Positions 31,801 to 43,499 of a stretch of 64,000 bases of DNA are shown here, piece by piece. The stretch is from contig CAMZMU010000111.1 in assembly GCA_947311845.1 (NCBI GenBank), positions 21,474,261 through 21,538,260 on the forward strand. The letters run 5' to 3'. The notes beneath the pieces were generated by a model. It saw only the letters and a list, made by a program, of their open reading frames with translations, ran no database searches and was not told the origin of the DNA. This DNA comes from Poa pratensis (Eukaryota > Streptophyta > Magnoliopsida > Poales > Poaceae). A program made the position numbers and the translations under genes. Position 1 is the first letter of the stretch; the number at the start of each line of letters is the position of its first letter.

Positions 31801-34800
31801 CTATTTTTCGATATAGTGGAATTCACCGGATTCAGGTATGACATGCGTAAGGAGAAATCCCGCCATTTCCTCTGCAATTGCTTTTACGCGGTTTATTGGC
31901 AGGAGCTGGTTCCGCTTCCTTGCCATCTTTAAAAGAAGGAGATCAAATCAGTTATGATCGAAACTAAACACAATTGATGGTAGCAAAAATAAATTTGTGA
32001 ATGATGTTTACGTACCTCTTGATTTCTTCGACTATTGACTCTCTCATTAACCTTTATGTGGATGTACTCGCAAACGTAGTATCCACATAATTCCGTCCCT
32101 GTGGTTGTAGCAGACACCACTATATAAGAATATAATTTAATCAAATAATAATCAAGAGAATGATAATGGTATTAGAAAGATACATAGACCTAGGTACGTA
32201 GTAGTACTTACGTTGTTAGCCTTGAACTCCAGCTTATCTTTCCATACACCGCGTTCTTCCGCTTTTCCAAACCCTGCCCGGAGAAGAAAATTAATTGAGG
32301 AGTTATTACTTACTTTTGATATCAGGAAATGAACGAAAGAGGCCGATATAGTGCGATTGAAATTACCTCTTGAGCATTATACGCACGCTTTTGTATTCAT
32401 CTTGATCTTTCATTAAAGAGTCCCAGACTTCAACTTCTCCTTCCTCGATTCTAATGATTAGCAGAATGTAGTGGAACCTGCGCACGTTTATATACGTAGG
32501 TATTCAGAACTCATCAATTACACTTAATATCGGGAAGCAAAATAGAATGTGTACAAGACAGTAACACTCACCCGAACTTGTAAGGAAAAAGTATTTCCTT
32601 TTTGATACTTTGTCGCTTAAAAAGCGTTAGCAAAACGTCCTCTCTGTCGTCGGGATGGTCAGTTATGGTCTTGACATGAACTTTATCCGGGTCAATGAAC
32701 CCAATGTCCCAGATTCCTCCCAATCTGCATTCACGAATCTTCATTCTGCATAATAGCGTACGAAAGAATATTGTGAGGATAATTACAAGCAATGAACGAG
32801 CTTAACTAAATAATTAAATTACACAAATAAATTACTTACAGACAATAGCAGCTGAGGATAGATTTGTCGAGAGCACGTTGATTGTACATCTGAAAAAGTT
32901 CGGGGAACTCAACCTGCACAGCATATTCTCGGAAGTAGTGCTGTTGCTTAACTCCCGCCATGAAATAGAATCTCCCTTCTTTTGCGGCGGTCATGTACCA
33001 GTTATGCAATTTCCATAACTGTGTTGTTAGAGCACTCGGATTTTCGACCAGAGGCAGCCCGAGTTCAAATTGATATGATGGGGTAACCTCCATGACGGGG
33101 TAACCTGCGTCGCCAATGACAACTTCTCCATGCTCGATTTCCCGAGCTTCAGAAGGCACAATGAGCGGGGCGATCGATTGTGCTTCTTGTTCTCTGAGCT
33201 GGGCAACTCTTTTCTCGCACACTTTATCTTCTCCCTCTGTGAGGAAAGTACCTTGTCAATACATCGATCATAGTCTGAAATGGGCGGCGGTGCAGGGTCA
33301 TATATGTTGTCAACGGTGCGATCTTTTACCTCAGTTGGTATAGTCTTCACAAGTTCCGTCATGGGGTCCAGTCTTGCCTCCAGTCTTTCCTTTTTTTTTT
33401 GTTCAAAAAAGGCTCTCGCCTCTTCATGTGTGCTCACTTCTAATTTCTCCTGAGTCATCTCACAAGCTAACTTCTCAAGAGCCTTGACTTCCTTGGTTTT
33501 TTTTGCACGTTTCTTAACAGGGGACGACGTGAACAGCTTCCGCTTTGTCAAATTAGTAGTGGGCGCATCAGTCGGCTGACGGGACGGCGCGGGCGATGGA
33601 CTCGCGGTGGGCTCCCAATCATCGAGGGAGGCGGGTGGACTTTGATGTGGTGAATTTCTAACCGGAGGAGTCGGTGGCCTTGGCGCCGAGTCTGGAAACT
33701 TGATGTATTTCTTCTTCCATAGAACGATACCAAGCTCGACTTCTCCCAATGTCTTCTCGCCTTCAGCTCCAGGAATGTCAAGATGCATTGAGTTGAATAC
33801 CGGCATATCTTTCGTGACCCCGACACGAGCAAATCCAGCCGGGATCTCACCAAAATGGAAGGTTGCTCCAAGTTGTAAAGCATAGCCCTTCACCACCGGA
33901 TAACTAATGTTCTTCATTGGCGCATGTAAACTCACAATTTGTCTTCTCCATGATATCATCCACGGGGTAGTGAGCCGCCGACGGTTCATCAACTGCAGGA
34001 TCTGGTAGCTGCGTGGAACCCACGCTGCTTTTCCGCTGAGATGGGCAGACATCGACTGCAGGATCTTCTACTCGCAGCTGAGATCCCTTTGCTGGGTAAT
34101 TGAGGCCAGTTGCTCCTGCACAACATGCACCGTGCGTTCTAATGCAGTAAACCTGTCCGCCTCCCTCTTCTTTCTTCTGCAATGTTTTCTATAAGTTGCA
34201 GCGTCCTCCAGAAACCCTTCAAGAAAACCAACCCCGCCTCCTCTACCTCGACATCGTCGCCAGTGTTCTTTATTCCCGCAGGCGAGTGAAAGCTCGTCGT
34301 CCTCTCTATCGGGAACATATTTTCCCTGTCGGACTAGTTCTATTGCGTCAACTAGTTTTTTGGCGACTCTTCTAATTCTTTTCTTCCATTTTCCCTGTGC
34401 AACAATCAGCCCTGTGTCTGGGTCCAACACTGCCCCATGCGCGAACAACCATAACTTGGACCTGTTGGGCCAGTCATCTGTCTGTGGAGGGATCCCTTTT
34501 TGACGCAGCTTGTTTTCATAGGCTTCCCACTTAGGCAAGACAGTCTTGTAGCCACCTGAGCCCAAACGATGGAAATATTTCTTCTTCTTAGCATTCAACT
34601 TATTTTGGGTCGATCGGGCCACAACGACGGCCGATTTCTTATACGCCACAAATTCAGGCCAGTCATCTTTTAGCTTCTCTAGATGTCTAGTGAAATCTGG
34701 AGTTTTGTTCCCATATTTTCTCCACAATGTTTTCTTCCAGTTGTTGATTTGCTCGGCCATCTTGCTAAGAGTCCACTCCTTGACTTTATCCTTCCTCCTC

Positions 34801-35449
34801 TGTGGGAGACTGCCGGTAGGCTGAAAGAACCCAATATCGAGTCTCAAAGGGTATCTTTAATTCTTTGCTCGAGATATTTTGCGCCAATGTTTTTTTTCTT
34901 CGGCTCATTCCATTCTGCAACGGTGATCGGGACCGTGTCCCTTACAAGAACTCCGCATTGAGCTACATATTTAGCGTAGATTCCATCGGGTTTCTCTGGT
35001 TTGCCTTTTATGCTAACTTCGTCGATCGACAACTTTGCACCATCCGGCAGCTTTAACCCTTGGGCCGGGCCTCGTTTAGGGATTGACGACGTAGATCCAG
35101 AGGGCTGAAAGAAAAATGTTTCGTTAATAAGTGCGCATATAAATCAATTAATGCATCTAGCTAGTGATCAACAAGACTTAATATATACCTTGCCAGAGTT
35201 TTGTACGGAGTTTTCTACCGGCACTTCTTCTTCGTCGTTGTCGTCGTCTCTGAAGTTTTGTAACTCAAGTCCCTCACCGGAGTCGTTCAACCATTTCGCG
35301 CTGAAATCTTCGCCGTCTTCTTCGTCGGTCTCTTCTCCATCGGAATTGGGTCCAAGGGTCTTCTCAAATATAATTGCTTGAAAGCGTTCTTCTTTCTCCA
35401 AGTCTCGGATGAAGGCCGGGGCATCGATGATGGGGGCATCATCCTCCAT
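31801..35449 (-). pseudogene. TNP1-like gene with C-terminal Ulp1-like (C48) protease domain, element C
   Basis: Exon 1 runs from ATG 35449 (MEDDAPIIDAP) to 35189 (GCAAG/GTATAT). Exon 2 starts at 35104 after TTTCAG. It includes QCGVLVRDTVPITVAEWNEP, FTRHLEKLKDDWPEFVAYKK, YVPDREDDELSLACGNKEH and a DUF8039-like YPVDDIMEKTNCEF block, with frameshifts near 34850, 34100, 33960 and 33230. The 3' exons encode FPELFQMYNQRALDKSILSC (about 32840-32915), RLGGIWDIGFIDPDKVHV (about 32680-32735), FHYILLIIR with the His (about 32470), VEVWDSLMKD with the Asp (about 32420) and GTELCGYYVCEYI with the Cys (about 32075). The residue position held by Gln in Ulp1 proteases is Thr here. It ends EEMAGFLLTHVI, stop at 31801-31803. 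Splice sites are by eye. Confidence 0.8.
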
Positions 35450-35559
35450 ATCTCAATGTCACTACAAATTGGTAATTCATAGCAAACAACTTTAATATTC
35501 TTATACACTAACAAAAAAACTTTGCTACTAAAATAACAATATTGCAACTAAAATGACTG

Positions 35560-36200
35560 AGCAAAATTTTCAAACTTAGCTAAATTTTCATACTTTGCTA
35601 CTAAAATTTTCTAAGTTAGCAATATTTCAAACTTAGCAATATTTCAAACTTATCTAAATGAATTAGTAATATTATTCTAGAATAACTATTAGGCATTTAA
35701 CTAGTATTTTTATTTGCTAACTTAAAATTGCTAACTTTGCTAACTTAAAATTGTTAACTTAAAATATTTGCTAACTTAAAATTGCTAACTTAAAATATTT
35801 GCTACATTCAAAATATTTGCTAACTTAAAATATTTGCTAACTTTTCTAACTTAAAATATTTGCTAACTTTCCTAACTTAAAATTTTTGCTAACTTTTCTA
35901 ACTTAAAATATTTGCTAACTTTTCTAACTTAAAATTTTTGCTAACTTTTGTAACTTAAAAGATTTGCTAACTTTTCTAACTTAAAATATTTGCTAACTTT
36001 TCTAACTTAAAATATTTGCTAACTTTTCTAACTTAAAAGATTTGCTAACTTTTCTAACTTAAAAGATTTGCTACATTTAAAATATTTGCTAACTTAAAAT
36101 ATTTGCTAATATAAATTTGTAACTTAAATGTGCTAACTTAAATTTGCTAACTTTGCTAACTTAAAATTGCTAACTAAAATTTTTGCTACTAAAAAAAAAC
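35560..36200 (-). repeat. AT-rich tandem repeat in the TNP1 leader intron, element C
   Basis: Some two dozen variants of a unit of about 26 bp (GCTAACTTTTCTAACTTAAA plus ATATTT, + strand reading) fill the region between the first coding exon and the GC-rich leader segment (about 36200-36575). The same position in element A has TAGGAATTTGTATAGGAAA repeats. The expansion is probably within a spliced intron. Confidence 0.8.
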
Positions 36201-36584
36201 TTACCTAAAACGTCGAGAGGCCGGCGATGGCGCGGTGGTGGAGCCGGCGATGCGCGGTGGTGGAGGGCGCCGGAGCAGTGGTGGCACGGTGGTGGCGCGA
36301 TGATGGGAGGCCGGAGAGGCGCGGTGGTGGCGCGGTGGTGGGAGAGGCCGGAGAGGCGCGCGCGGTGGTGGAGGCCGGCCGGTGAGGCGCGGTGGTGGAG
36401 GGCCGCCGGAGAGGCGCGGTGGTGTACGGAGACGGCGGGGGGACGCGCGGCGGTGGAGGAGAGGGCGGGATGGGTGGAGGCCGGAGGAGCAGCAGGGCTT
36501 CGCCGTCGCCGTGGTCGGAGGAGAGAGACGCGATCGAATGAGGAAACAGAAGAAGAGGAGGAGGCCTAAAAGCCTCAAAAAAGC

Positions 36585-36656
36585 CTTTAGTACCGGTTGT
36601 AGTTAACAACCGGTACAGAAGACCCTTTAGTATAGGTCAACCGGTACTAAAGGTTG
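36585..36656. repeat. Internal subterminal-type hairpins, element C
   Basis: TTTAGTACCGGTTGTAG/TTAACAACCGGTACAGAA and TTTAGTATAGGTCAACCGGTACTAAAGG lie between the TNP1 leader and the accessory cassette. 36660-37000 is T-rich (TTTCTTTGTTCTTTTTTCT) without a gene. Confidence 0.75.
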
Positions 36657-37056
36657 TTTTGAAGTTTCTTATTTCTTATTTCTTTTTTCTTTGTTCTTTT
36701 TTCTGATTCCTTTTTTCTTTGTTCTTTTTTCTATTGATTTATTTCTTATGTTTTCTGTTTTGCTTTATATCTATTTGGTTTCTGTTTTGTTTTTTTCTCT
36801 AGTTTCTTTTTATTTTATATCTATGTAACTTAATTGTCGGCATTAACAATGACGAATATACTTAATCAGTTTTTTTTTCGAGTAAAATTTGTTTCCCGGT
36901 CAATTGTTCCCGCCATTTTGTCCCCGCCCTTTTCCTCCCGCCCTTTTTTCCCGCTGGCCTATCTCCCGCCTGTTTCTCCGCCAATTCTTCTCATCTCGGC
37001 CTATAAAAACCCGTGCGCACTGAGGTTGGTAAGCATTCTAGTCCACTCACTCGAAC

Positions 37057-37635
37057 ATGTCGAGATTTTCTTCAGATGGTAGTTTCCCGGGAGGAATGTC
37101 GGCACTACTTTTGAGGTTTACGGCCGAGTTCAAGGTAGACAATAAGGAGATCCCATTCGAGGATATTGTTAGTCATCCACCTCATCTCCGTGAGCTATCA
37201 GCGAAGCTAGTTAGGCATGGGTGGCCATGGAGGAATTGGAAGGAAATAGAAAATGAACTTCTGAGGCTGCATGCTAGGTGGCAGAAGAAGAAGGTAACAT
37301 ATAGGAGTGAAGCAGATATGTTGGATGCTCTTCGTAAACCGATTATATGGGTCGAGGAGAGCGAGGATGAAGATGATATCTTCATGCCGACTGAAGCGAG
37401 CAAGAAAGCTGCAGCAGCGGCGGCGACGTCGAAGGGCAAGGGTGCGGCTTCGTCGAAGGACAAGGGAGAAGCATCGTCGAAGAGGAAGAGTGATGCGGGA
37501 GGCTGTGTTGATGGTAGAGGACTTTTCTTTTTCAATTTATGTTGTGTTGTCGCTACTATCACTTTTCTTGTTGTGTGTGTAAGTTGCAATGTTTGTTTAA
37601 TAATATGTCTCGTACAACTTTTTTTTATCCGCTAG
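37057..37635 (+). CDS. Antisense CACTA ORF, 192 aa, unknown function
   Basis: A CTATAAAAAC box near 37001 precedes ATG 37057 by about 55 bases, so a + strand transcription unit exists inside a - strand element. The product begins MSRFSSDGSFPGGMSALLLR and has an acidic patch (EESEDEDD, about residues 100-107). A Lys/Ala/Ser-rich tract (KGKGAASSKDKGEASSKRKS) follows, then a hydrophobic stretch near the C terminus that may be read-through into non-coding DNA. Its MSR-F start resembles the MSRWFGKS start of the element B accessory ORF, which is also antisense and has its own TATA-like box. I recognise no family. Confidence 0.5.
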   Translation: MSRFSSDGSFPGGMSALLLRFTAEFKVDNKEIPFEDIVSHPPHLRELSAKLVRHGWPWRNWKEIENELLRLHARWQKKKVTYRSEADMLDALRKPIIWVEESEDEDDIFMPTEASKKAAAAAATSKGKGAASSKDKGEASSKRKSDAGGCVDGRGLFFFNLCCVVATITFLVVCVSCNVCLIICLVQLFFIR

Positions 37636-37759
37636 CGTTAGGCTGGTGGCTATAAGCCTTTTCCTACTAGTGAATTATCTTTTTATTTTAGAAACATCCT
37701 TAACAACATCCACACAAACAGTTACATAAACGGACTTTCCTGGCTCGGAGGCCGTAGGA

Positions 37760-38334
37760 TTAGGGGGAACGGCGCCGGGAGGAGCCAGCACCGTTCGCGC
37801 CCGCCTGGTTCTCGCGCGCATGTTTGCGGCGGAGGGCACGAGCCATGGAGGATGAGTCTTTCAGCGCCCAAGCCAGCTCAGAAGCCTCCTTCGCCTTGAG
37901 CTGGCAGGCAGTCTTGGCTCGCTGTACACGGTCGCCGTGGACGGACTGTAAGGAGGCTTCAATGGCCTCCTGCATTTGTGGCCCGCCGCCCTCTTCCCCA
38001 TGGTCGCTCCAGTCGAAGTCATCATCGTCGTCGTCCTCCTCGTCGGGAGGGGCGGCAGCGACTGGTGGAGGTACTCCGTATGCGGCCGCTGATCCCCACG
38101 CCACCCCTGCGGCGTACGCATCCTCGTCGGGGTCGGGGACGTCGGACGACACGCGCTCGTACGCCCTCCGCACCTCCTCCGACACCGGAGCAGGAGGCGG
38201 TAGTTGGGCATTCCTCTCCATGCCGGGCTCGTGGACATACGACGGGATAGGCTCCCGCGGTAGCACCCAAGCGCGCTCTGCCGAGCACGCTCGACCTCGT
38301 CCAGAAGGTGTTGCGGCAGGCGTGGTGGATCCAT
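37760..38334 (-). pseudogene. CACTA accessory ORF with UIM-like motif, element C
   Basis: On the - strand, ATG 38334 opens MDPPRLPQHLLDEVERAR. One frameshift near 38280 leads into AERAWVLPREPIPSYVHEPG. The frame then stays open to a stop at 37760-37762. The C-terminal half has a run of Asp (DEEDDDDDDFDWSDHGEEGG) directly before PQMQEAIEASLQS. This fits the ubiquitin-interacting motif pattern (hydrophobic, x2, Ala, x3, Ser after an acidic stretch). A basic, Ala/Lys-rich helix and an RRRSP end follow. It is in sense orientation with TNP2 and TNP1. Function unknown. Binding to ubiquitin or a related modifier is inference from the motif only. Confidence 0.6.
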
Positions 38335-38544
38335 TTCGTGTAGACGATGGGTCCGTTGCTAGGAATGGTGGATTAGGGTTTACCCCGTCGACGACAATAC
38401 ATATAGACCTCCAGGGCAGCGCTGGGGGAGGCCATGTGACCAGGAAAACGCTGGGGTAGGACACGTACGTGACCAGGGCTGCGCTGGGGGAGGACACGTG
38501 GCAAGGGCAGGGATGGGGGAGGACACGAGTCGTGACCGCGAAGC

Positions 38545-38690
38545 ACGCCTTTAGTCCCGGTTGGTAACACCAACCGGGAGTAAAGAAGCACACGGATCGT
38601 GTGTTTCTTTAAAGCGCTTGTGAGCCGTTAGATCAGGGGTGTGTTTCTTTCAAGCGCTTGTGAGCCGTTGGATCAGGGGTGTGTTTCTTT
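38545..38690. repeat. Internal hairpin and GGCTCACAAGCG-type repeats, element C
   Basis: A TTTAGTCCCGGTTGGT/ACCAACCGGGAGTAAA hairpin at 38550-38584 is followed by two copies of AAGCGCTTGTGAGCCGTTRG plus ATCAGGGGTGTGTTTCTTT. The same block occurs inverted in element A at 4140-4330, so the two elements share this module. It marks one border of the accessory cassette. Confidence 0.8.
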
Positions 38691-38799
38691 TGAGGGCAAA
38701 ATCTGCAGTGCTGGATCAGCCACATGACCCTATATATACCCCCCTCTCGAACATGTTCGACACTCAGTGTAGTTATTTGATATACAAAGCATTCGGATT

Positions 38800-39006
38800 C
38801 CCTGCATATGTCCAACGGTGCATTTGATATGTGGCCACTCACGAGCCACCGTTGGGCTGTATGCAGGGGAAACCGTGTGTTTTGCTCTATCTACAAAATC
38901 CTTCAGTTCATCGACCGAATACAAATCATTCGGATTCCCGTCATACAGCCCAACGGTGCATTTGATATGTAGGCACTCACGAGCCACCGTTGGGCTGTAT
39001 GACGGG
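38800..39006. repeat. Tandem pair of hairpins downstream of TNP2, element C
   Basis: Hairpin 2 has a perfect 22-bp stem: 38937-38958 pairs with 38985-39006 (CCCGTCATACAGCCCAACGG...), with a 26-nt loop. Hairpin 1 (38800-38820 with 38847-38868) is the same unit with one mismatch and a one-base bulge. They lie 64 bases beyond the TNP2 stop. Part of the stem sequence (GGGCTGTATGACGGG) is also found just 3' of TNP2 in element A. Confidence 0.85.
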
Positions 39007-39069
39007 GAAACCGTGTGCATTTGAAAGAAGGTTTAATACATTATTACACATCACCAACAACATCCCTAT

Positions 39070-42000
39070 CTAGTGTTCACTTTTTTCTTCGTGTGTGTCC
39101 CTTTCTTGTGATTGCGCCGTAGCCATGGACAATCTTCATCATTTAACACGATGCTTGGGTCAGTTTTCACTTTGAAGGGCGGAATTTCATAAACTTATTG
39201 TAATCTTCTGACATGTCTGTCTTGTCCTCCACTCCCACGATGTTTCTTTTCCTGAAAGAACTATGTGGCGCTTTGGCTGATCGTATGATGTACCGGCTTG
39301 CTTATCTTTTCTTTTTTTCGGTCTGGAAGACATGTCCTTCACATAGAAAACCTGAGCCACATCATTGGCTAGGACGAATGGCTCGGTGTGGTACCAAGAT
39401 TGTTGAGATCCACTGTAGTCATTCCGTACCGCCGGTCTATCTCTACCCCGCATGACAGGTTAACCCATTTGCACTGAAACAAAGGGATCTTAAAAGAAGG
39501 TCCATAGTCAAGTTCCCATATCTGCTGTATGCAACCATAATATGTGTCCTTTGTCCATCGTCGTTTGTTGCATCAAAGGACACCACTGTTTTGGTTAGTG
39601 CTCTTTTTGTCTTGGGTTTCCGTGTAAAATGTATTCCCATTTATCTCGTACCCTTGGAAAGTCAATATAGTCGAAGATGGTGTCTTGGCCAACAAGTATA
39701 GCTCTTGTCCAACAGTGTTGTCATTAATGAGATGTGTACGCAACCAACTGCCGAAAGTATCCACGTGTTTTCCTTTAATCCAGAAGTTAGTCTTCTCCGG
39801 GTATTCTGAGCGTAAAATATCCATGTGTTTCACGATATACGGAGCCACCAATCTGGAATTTTGTAGAACTGTGTAGTGTGCTTGAGTGAAAGAATGCCCG
39901 TCCATACTTCTTGTTGCTTTCTTTCCTAGCGTGCCTTTTCCACGCAGTCTCCCCTCATGGCGCGATTGAGGAACACCGATCGGCTTAAGATCAGGAATAA
40001 AGTCAACACAAAACTCAATGACCTCCTCTGTTCCATAGCCCTTGGACATGCTTCCTTCTGGCCTAGCACGGTTATGAACGTATTTCTTTAAGACTCCCAT
40101 GAACCTCTCAAAGAAGAACATGTTGTGTAGAAATACAGGACCGAGAATGGAAATCTCTTCGACTAGGTGAACTATGAGGTGCGTCATAATATTGAAGAAG
40201 GACGGTGGAAACACCAACTCAAAGCTGACAAGACATTGGACCACACCCGTCTGTAAACTTGGTAGAGTTGCTGGATCGATTACCTTCTGAGAAATTGCAT
40301 TCAGGAATGCACATAGCTTCACAATGGGTACTCGAACGTTTTCCGGTAGAAGCCCCCTCAATGCAACCGGAAGTAATTGTGTCATAATCACGTGGCAGTC
40401 ATGAGACTTCAGGTTTTGGAACTTTTTCTCTGCCATGTTTATTATTCCCTTTATATTCGACGAGTAGCCAGACGGGACCTTGATACTGCTCAGGACTTGA
40501 AAAAAGATCTCCTTCTCTTCTTTGGTAAGAGCGTAGCTGGTAGTACCTTGATACTTCTCTGGATTCAGGTTGTCTCTTCCGTGGTGCGTACTTTGCTGGT
40601 CCTGCCGTGCATCCGATGTATCTTTCGTCTTCCCATACACGCCTAAGAAGTTTAGCAGGTTCACGCAAAGATTTTTCGTCACGTGCATCACGTCGATTGC
40701 AGAGCGAACCTCTAGGATTTTCCAATAGGGTAAATCCCAAAATATAGATTTCTTTTTCCACAAGGGTACGTGCTTGTTAGCGTCTTTCGGAACATTTAGA
40801 CTGCCAGGACCCTTTCCAAATATTACTTCCAAATCCTTGACCATGCCATATATAACATCACCATCAGGGCGTGTAGGCTTCGTTCGGTTATCTGCCTCAC
40901 CTTTGAAGTGCTTGCCTCTGTTTCTTACGTGATGCCTGTTTGGAAGAAATCGACGATGACCCAGGTACACATTCTTGTTACCTAAATATATACTGTCAGT
41001 CTTATCTAAACAGTGCGTGCATGCATTGTATCCCTTGTTTGACTGTCCTGAAATGTTACTAAGAGCAGGCCAATCATTGATGGTTACAAACAGCAACGCT
41101 CGTAGGCCAAATTCCTCCTGTTTGTACTCATCCCACACACGTACGCCTTCGTCAGACCACAACTGTAAAAGTTCGTCAACTAATGGCCTCAGATACACAT
41201 CAATGTCGTTGCCGGGTTGCTTCGGGCCTTGGATAAGCACTGGCATCATAATATACTTTTGCTTCATGCACAACCAAGGAGGAAGGTTATAGATACATAG
41301 AGTCACGGGCCAGGTGCTATGACTGCTGCTCTGCTCCCCAAACGGATTCAAGCCATCTGTACTTAGACCAAACCTTAAGTTCCTTGCGTCAGCTGCAAAT
41401 TCCCCAAACGCACTGTCGATGTTTCTCCACTGAGACCCATCAGTGGGGTGTCTCAGCATCTCGTCTTCCTTACGGTCTTCTTTGTGCCATCGCAACAACT
41501 TGGCATGCTCTTTGTTTCGGAACAAACGTTTCAACCGTGGTATTATAGGAGCATACCACATCACCTTCGCGGGAACCCTCTTCCTGGGGCTCGGCTCGCC
41601 CTCAACATCACCTGGGTCATCTCGCCCGATCTTATACCGCAATGCACCGCATATCGGGCATGCATTCAAATTCTCGTACTTCTCACCGCGGTAGAGGATG
41701 CAGTCATTGATGCATGCATGTATCTTCTCCACCTCTAATCCTAGAGGGCAGACAATCTTCTTTGCTTCGTATGTATTGTGCGGCAATTCATTATTCCTTG
41801 GAAGACTCTTCTTAAATATTTGTAGCAACTCCTGAAATGCCTTGTCAGATATTCCATTCTTTGCCTTCCACTGCAGCAATTCCAGGGTGGTACCCAGCTT
41901 TTTCTGGCCATCTTCACAATTTGGGTACAACAATTTTTTGTGATCCTCTAACATGCGCTCCAACTTCGACCACTCGTTATCAAGAATGACCCGACGAAGA

Positions 42001-42361
42001 TCATCATCATCGGACTGATCAACAATGACCTCGAGCTCAACTTCGTCTTCCCCCATTGTAGTATCACCGTGTTCAGAGAAACAGGATAGTTGTCATCATC
42101 CTCTTCTTCAGGGTCTTCCATTATAACCCCTCTTTCTCCATGCTTGGTCCAACAAAAATAATTGGGCATGAAGCCTTGTCGCAACAAGTGGGAGTGTATG
42201 GTTCTTACGCTCGGGTAATTCCTCGTATTCCGACATTCATCACATGGACAAATCATAAAACCATTCTTCAGCTTGTTTAACTTAACCACATCGAGAAAAC
42301 GATGCATGCCATCAATGAACTCGGGACAGCGTCGATCACCGTACATCCATTCTCGGCTCAT
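39070..42361 (-). pseudogene. TNP2-type CACTA transposase, element C, frameshifted
   Basis: Start ATG 42361 (MSREWMYGDRRCPEFIDGMH) follows TAATGCAG, and the likely stop is at 39070-39072. A shift near 42060 separates the N-terminal CPCDECRN/WTKHGERGV block from a long open stretch (42056-39573, 827 codons). That stretch contains MWYAPIIPRLKRLF, CTHCLDKTDS, SAIDVMHVTKNLC, SHDCHVIMTQLLPVALRG and FERFMGVLKKYVHNRARP. Several more shifts break the C-terminal DUF4216-like part between 39600 and 39200. It is otherwise collinear with the element A protein. Confidence 0.9.
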
Positions 42362-42585
42362 CTGCATTACATAAATACATCAAAAACCATTACACCAGCT
42401 AAATAATGAATAGAGATACGTGACCAAATTAATTAATACAAGTTCATCACATTAAAACCAAAGTAGAGTAGTGCCCAAATGTAATACATAGTTCTCACGA
42501 AACATACATCAATCGAAACTAACATACAACTATCTAAAGAATTTAAATCCAACAACAAATGCGATCAGAATCGCAACCAAGGTAA

Positions 42586-43185
42586 CTATTGAACCAACAG
42601 CATAATGATACCAAGCCTCTTGACTAATGACATATTTTCTAATCTTTTTAAGCTTGAGCGCATTGCATCCATCTTCATCTCGTGAGCAGCGACGACGTCG
42701 GCAAGCTCGACCCCGTGAGCATCAACGATGTCGGCAATCTTCAAGTCCAATACCATCTTCTCTTCCAGGCATTGGAGACGAAGATCTTCACTTATCTTCA
42801 ATTTTGCTTTCAAATCGTTGTTTTCTTTTTTTAAAACTCGACAATAGGGTCGGCTGGAATTTCCGGTTCAACTACCTCCTAAATAAAAATATATCTATGT
42901 CAAGTTGGTCGTCATGATTGTTATAACACGAAACAAAATAAATAGTTATAAAAATATACCACATCCGAATCATAGACCGGACGAGGGCCGACGGGGACGG
43001 ATATCAAAACCATGACACTATACATATAAAAAACATAAGAAAATTATACAAGAAATAATTATGCATTTAAATCATATAACTAACATTTTTAAAATAAAAG
43101 ATAAAAAAGAGGCTCACCGAGGTGGTGTCGGTGACGGAGCGGCGCGGGCGATCGACGGCGGTGAGGAAGGGGACGGGACGACACT
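42586..43185 (-). pseudogene. Small coiled-coil CACTA gene upstream of TNP2, element C
   Basis: Same exon set as in element B: MVLISVPVGPRPVYDSDV exon (about 42965-43018), then after TTTATTTAG the EVVEPEIPADP exon running into KAKLKISEDLRLQCLEEKMV, DVVAAHEMKMDAM and LGIIMLLVQ, with the stop at 42586-42588. The last exon is intact where B has a 5-base deletion. A one-base slip in an A-run near 42832 creates an early stop in C. The two copies therefore died by different lesions. Confidence 0.5.
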
Positions 43186-43499
43186 ATATAAAACCACAAA
43201 TTATACTTTAATTTGAGCTCAAAATGCATATAAAACAAATGAAATCCCTAACTTAGGCATTTCATCAAACACCTTGCAAGCACCACCAAAATCAAACTTG
43301 CTAAACTTGCACGAAAATGAGCTAAACTTGAAATGCCGGAAGAGAAGATGAAGTTGCTAACCCTTATATATGTAGGTGCCACCAATCTTGGAAGTTGTTG
43401 GAGAAAAAAGGGGTGAATTTGAGCTTGGGAGAGCAAAGAGAGAGGAAAAATGGAGTTGAATTCGAGCTAAAAATGGAGCTGGCTCGGGGCGGATATAGT

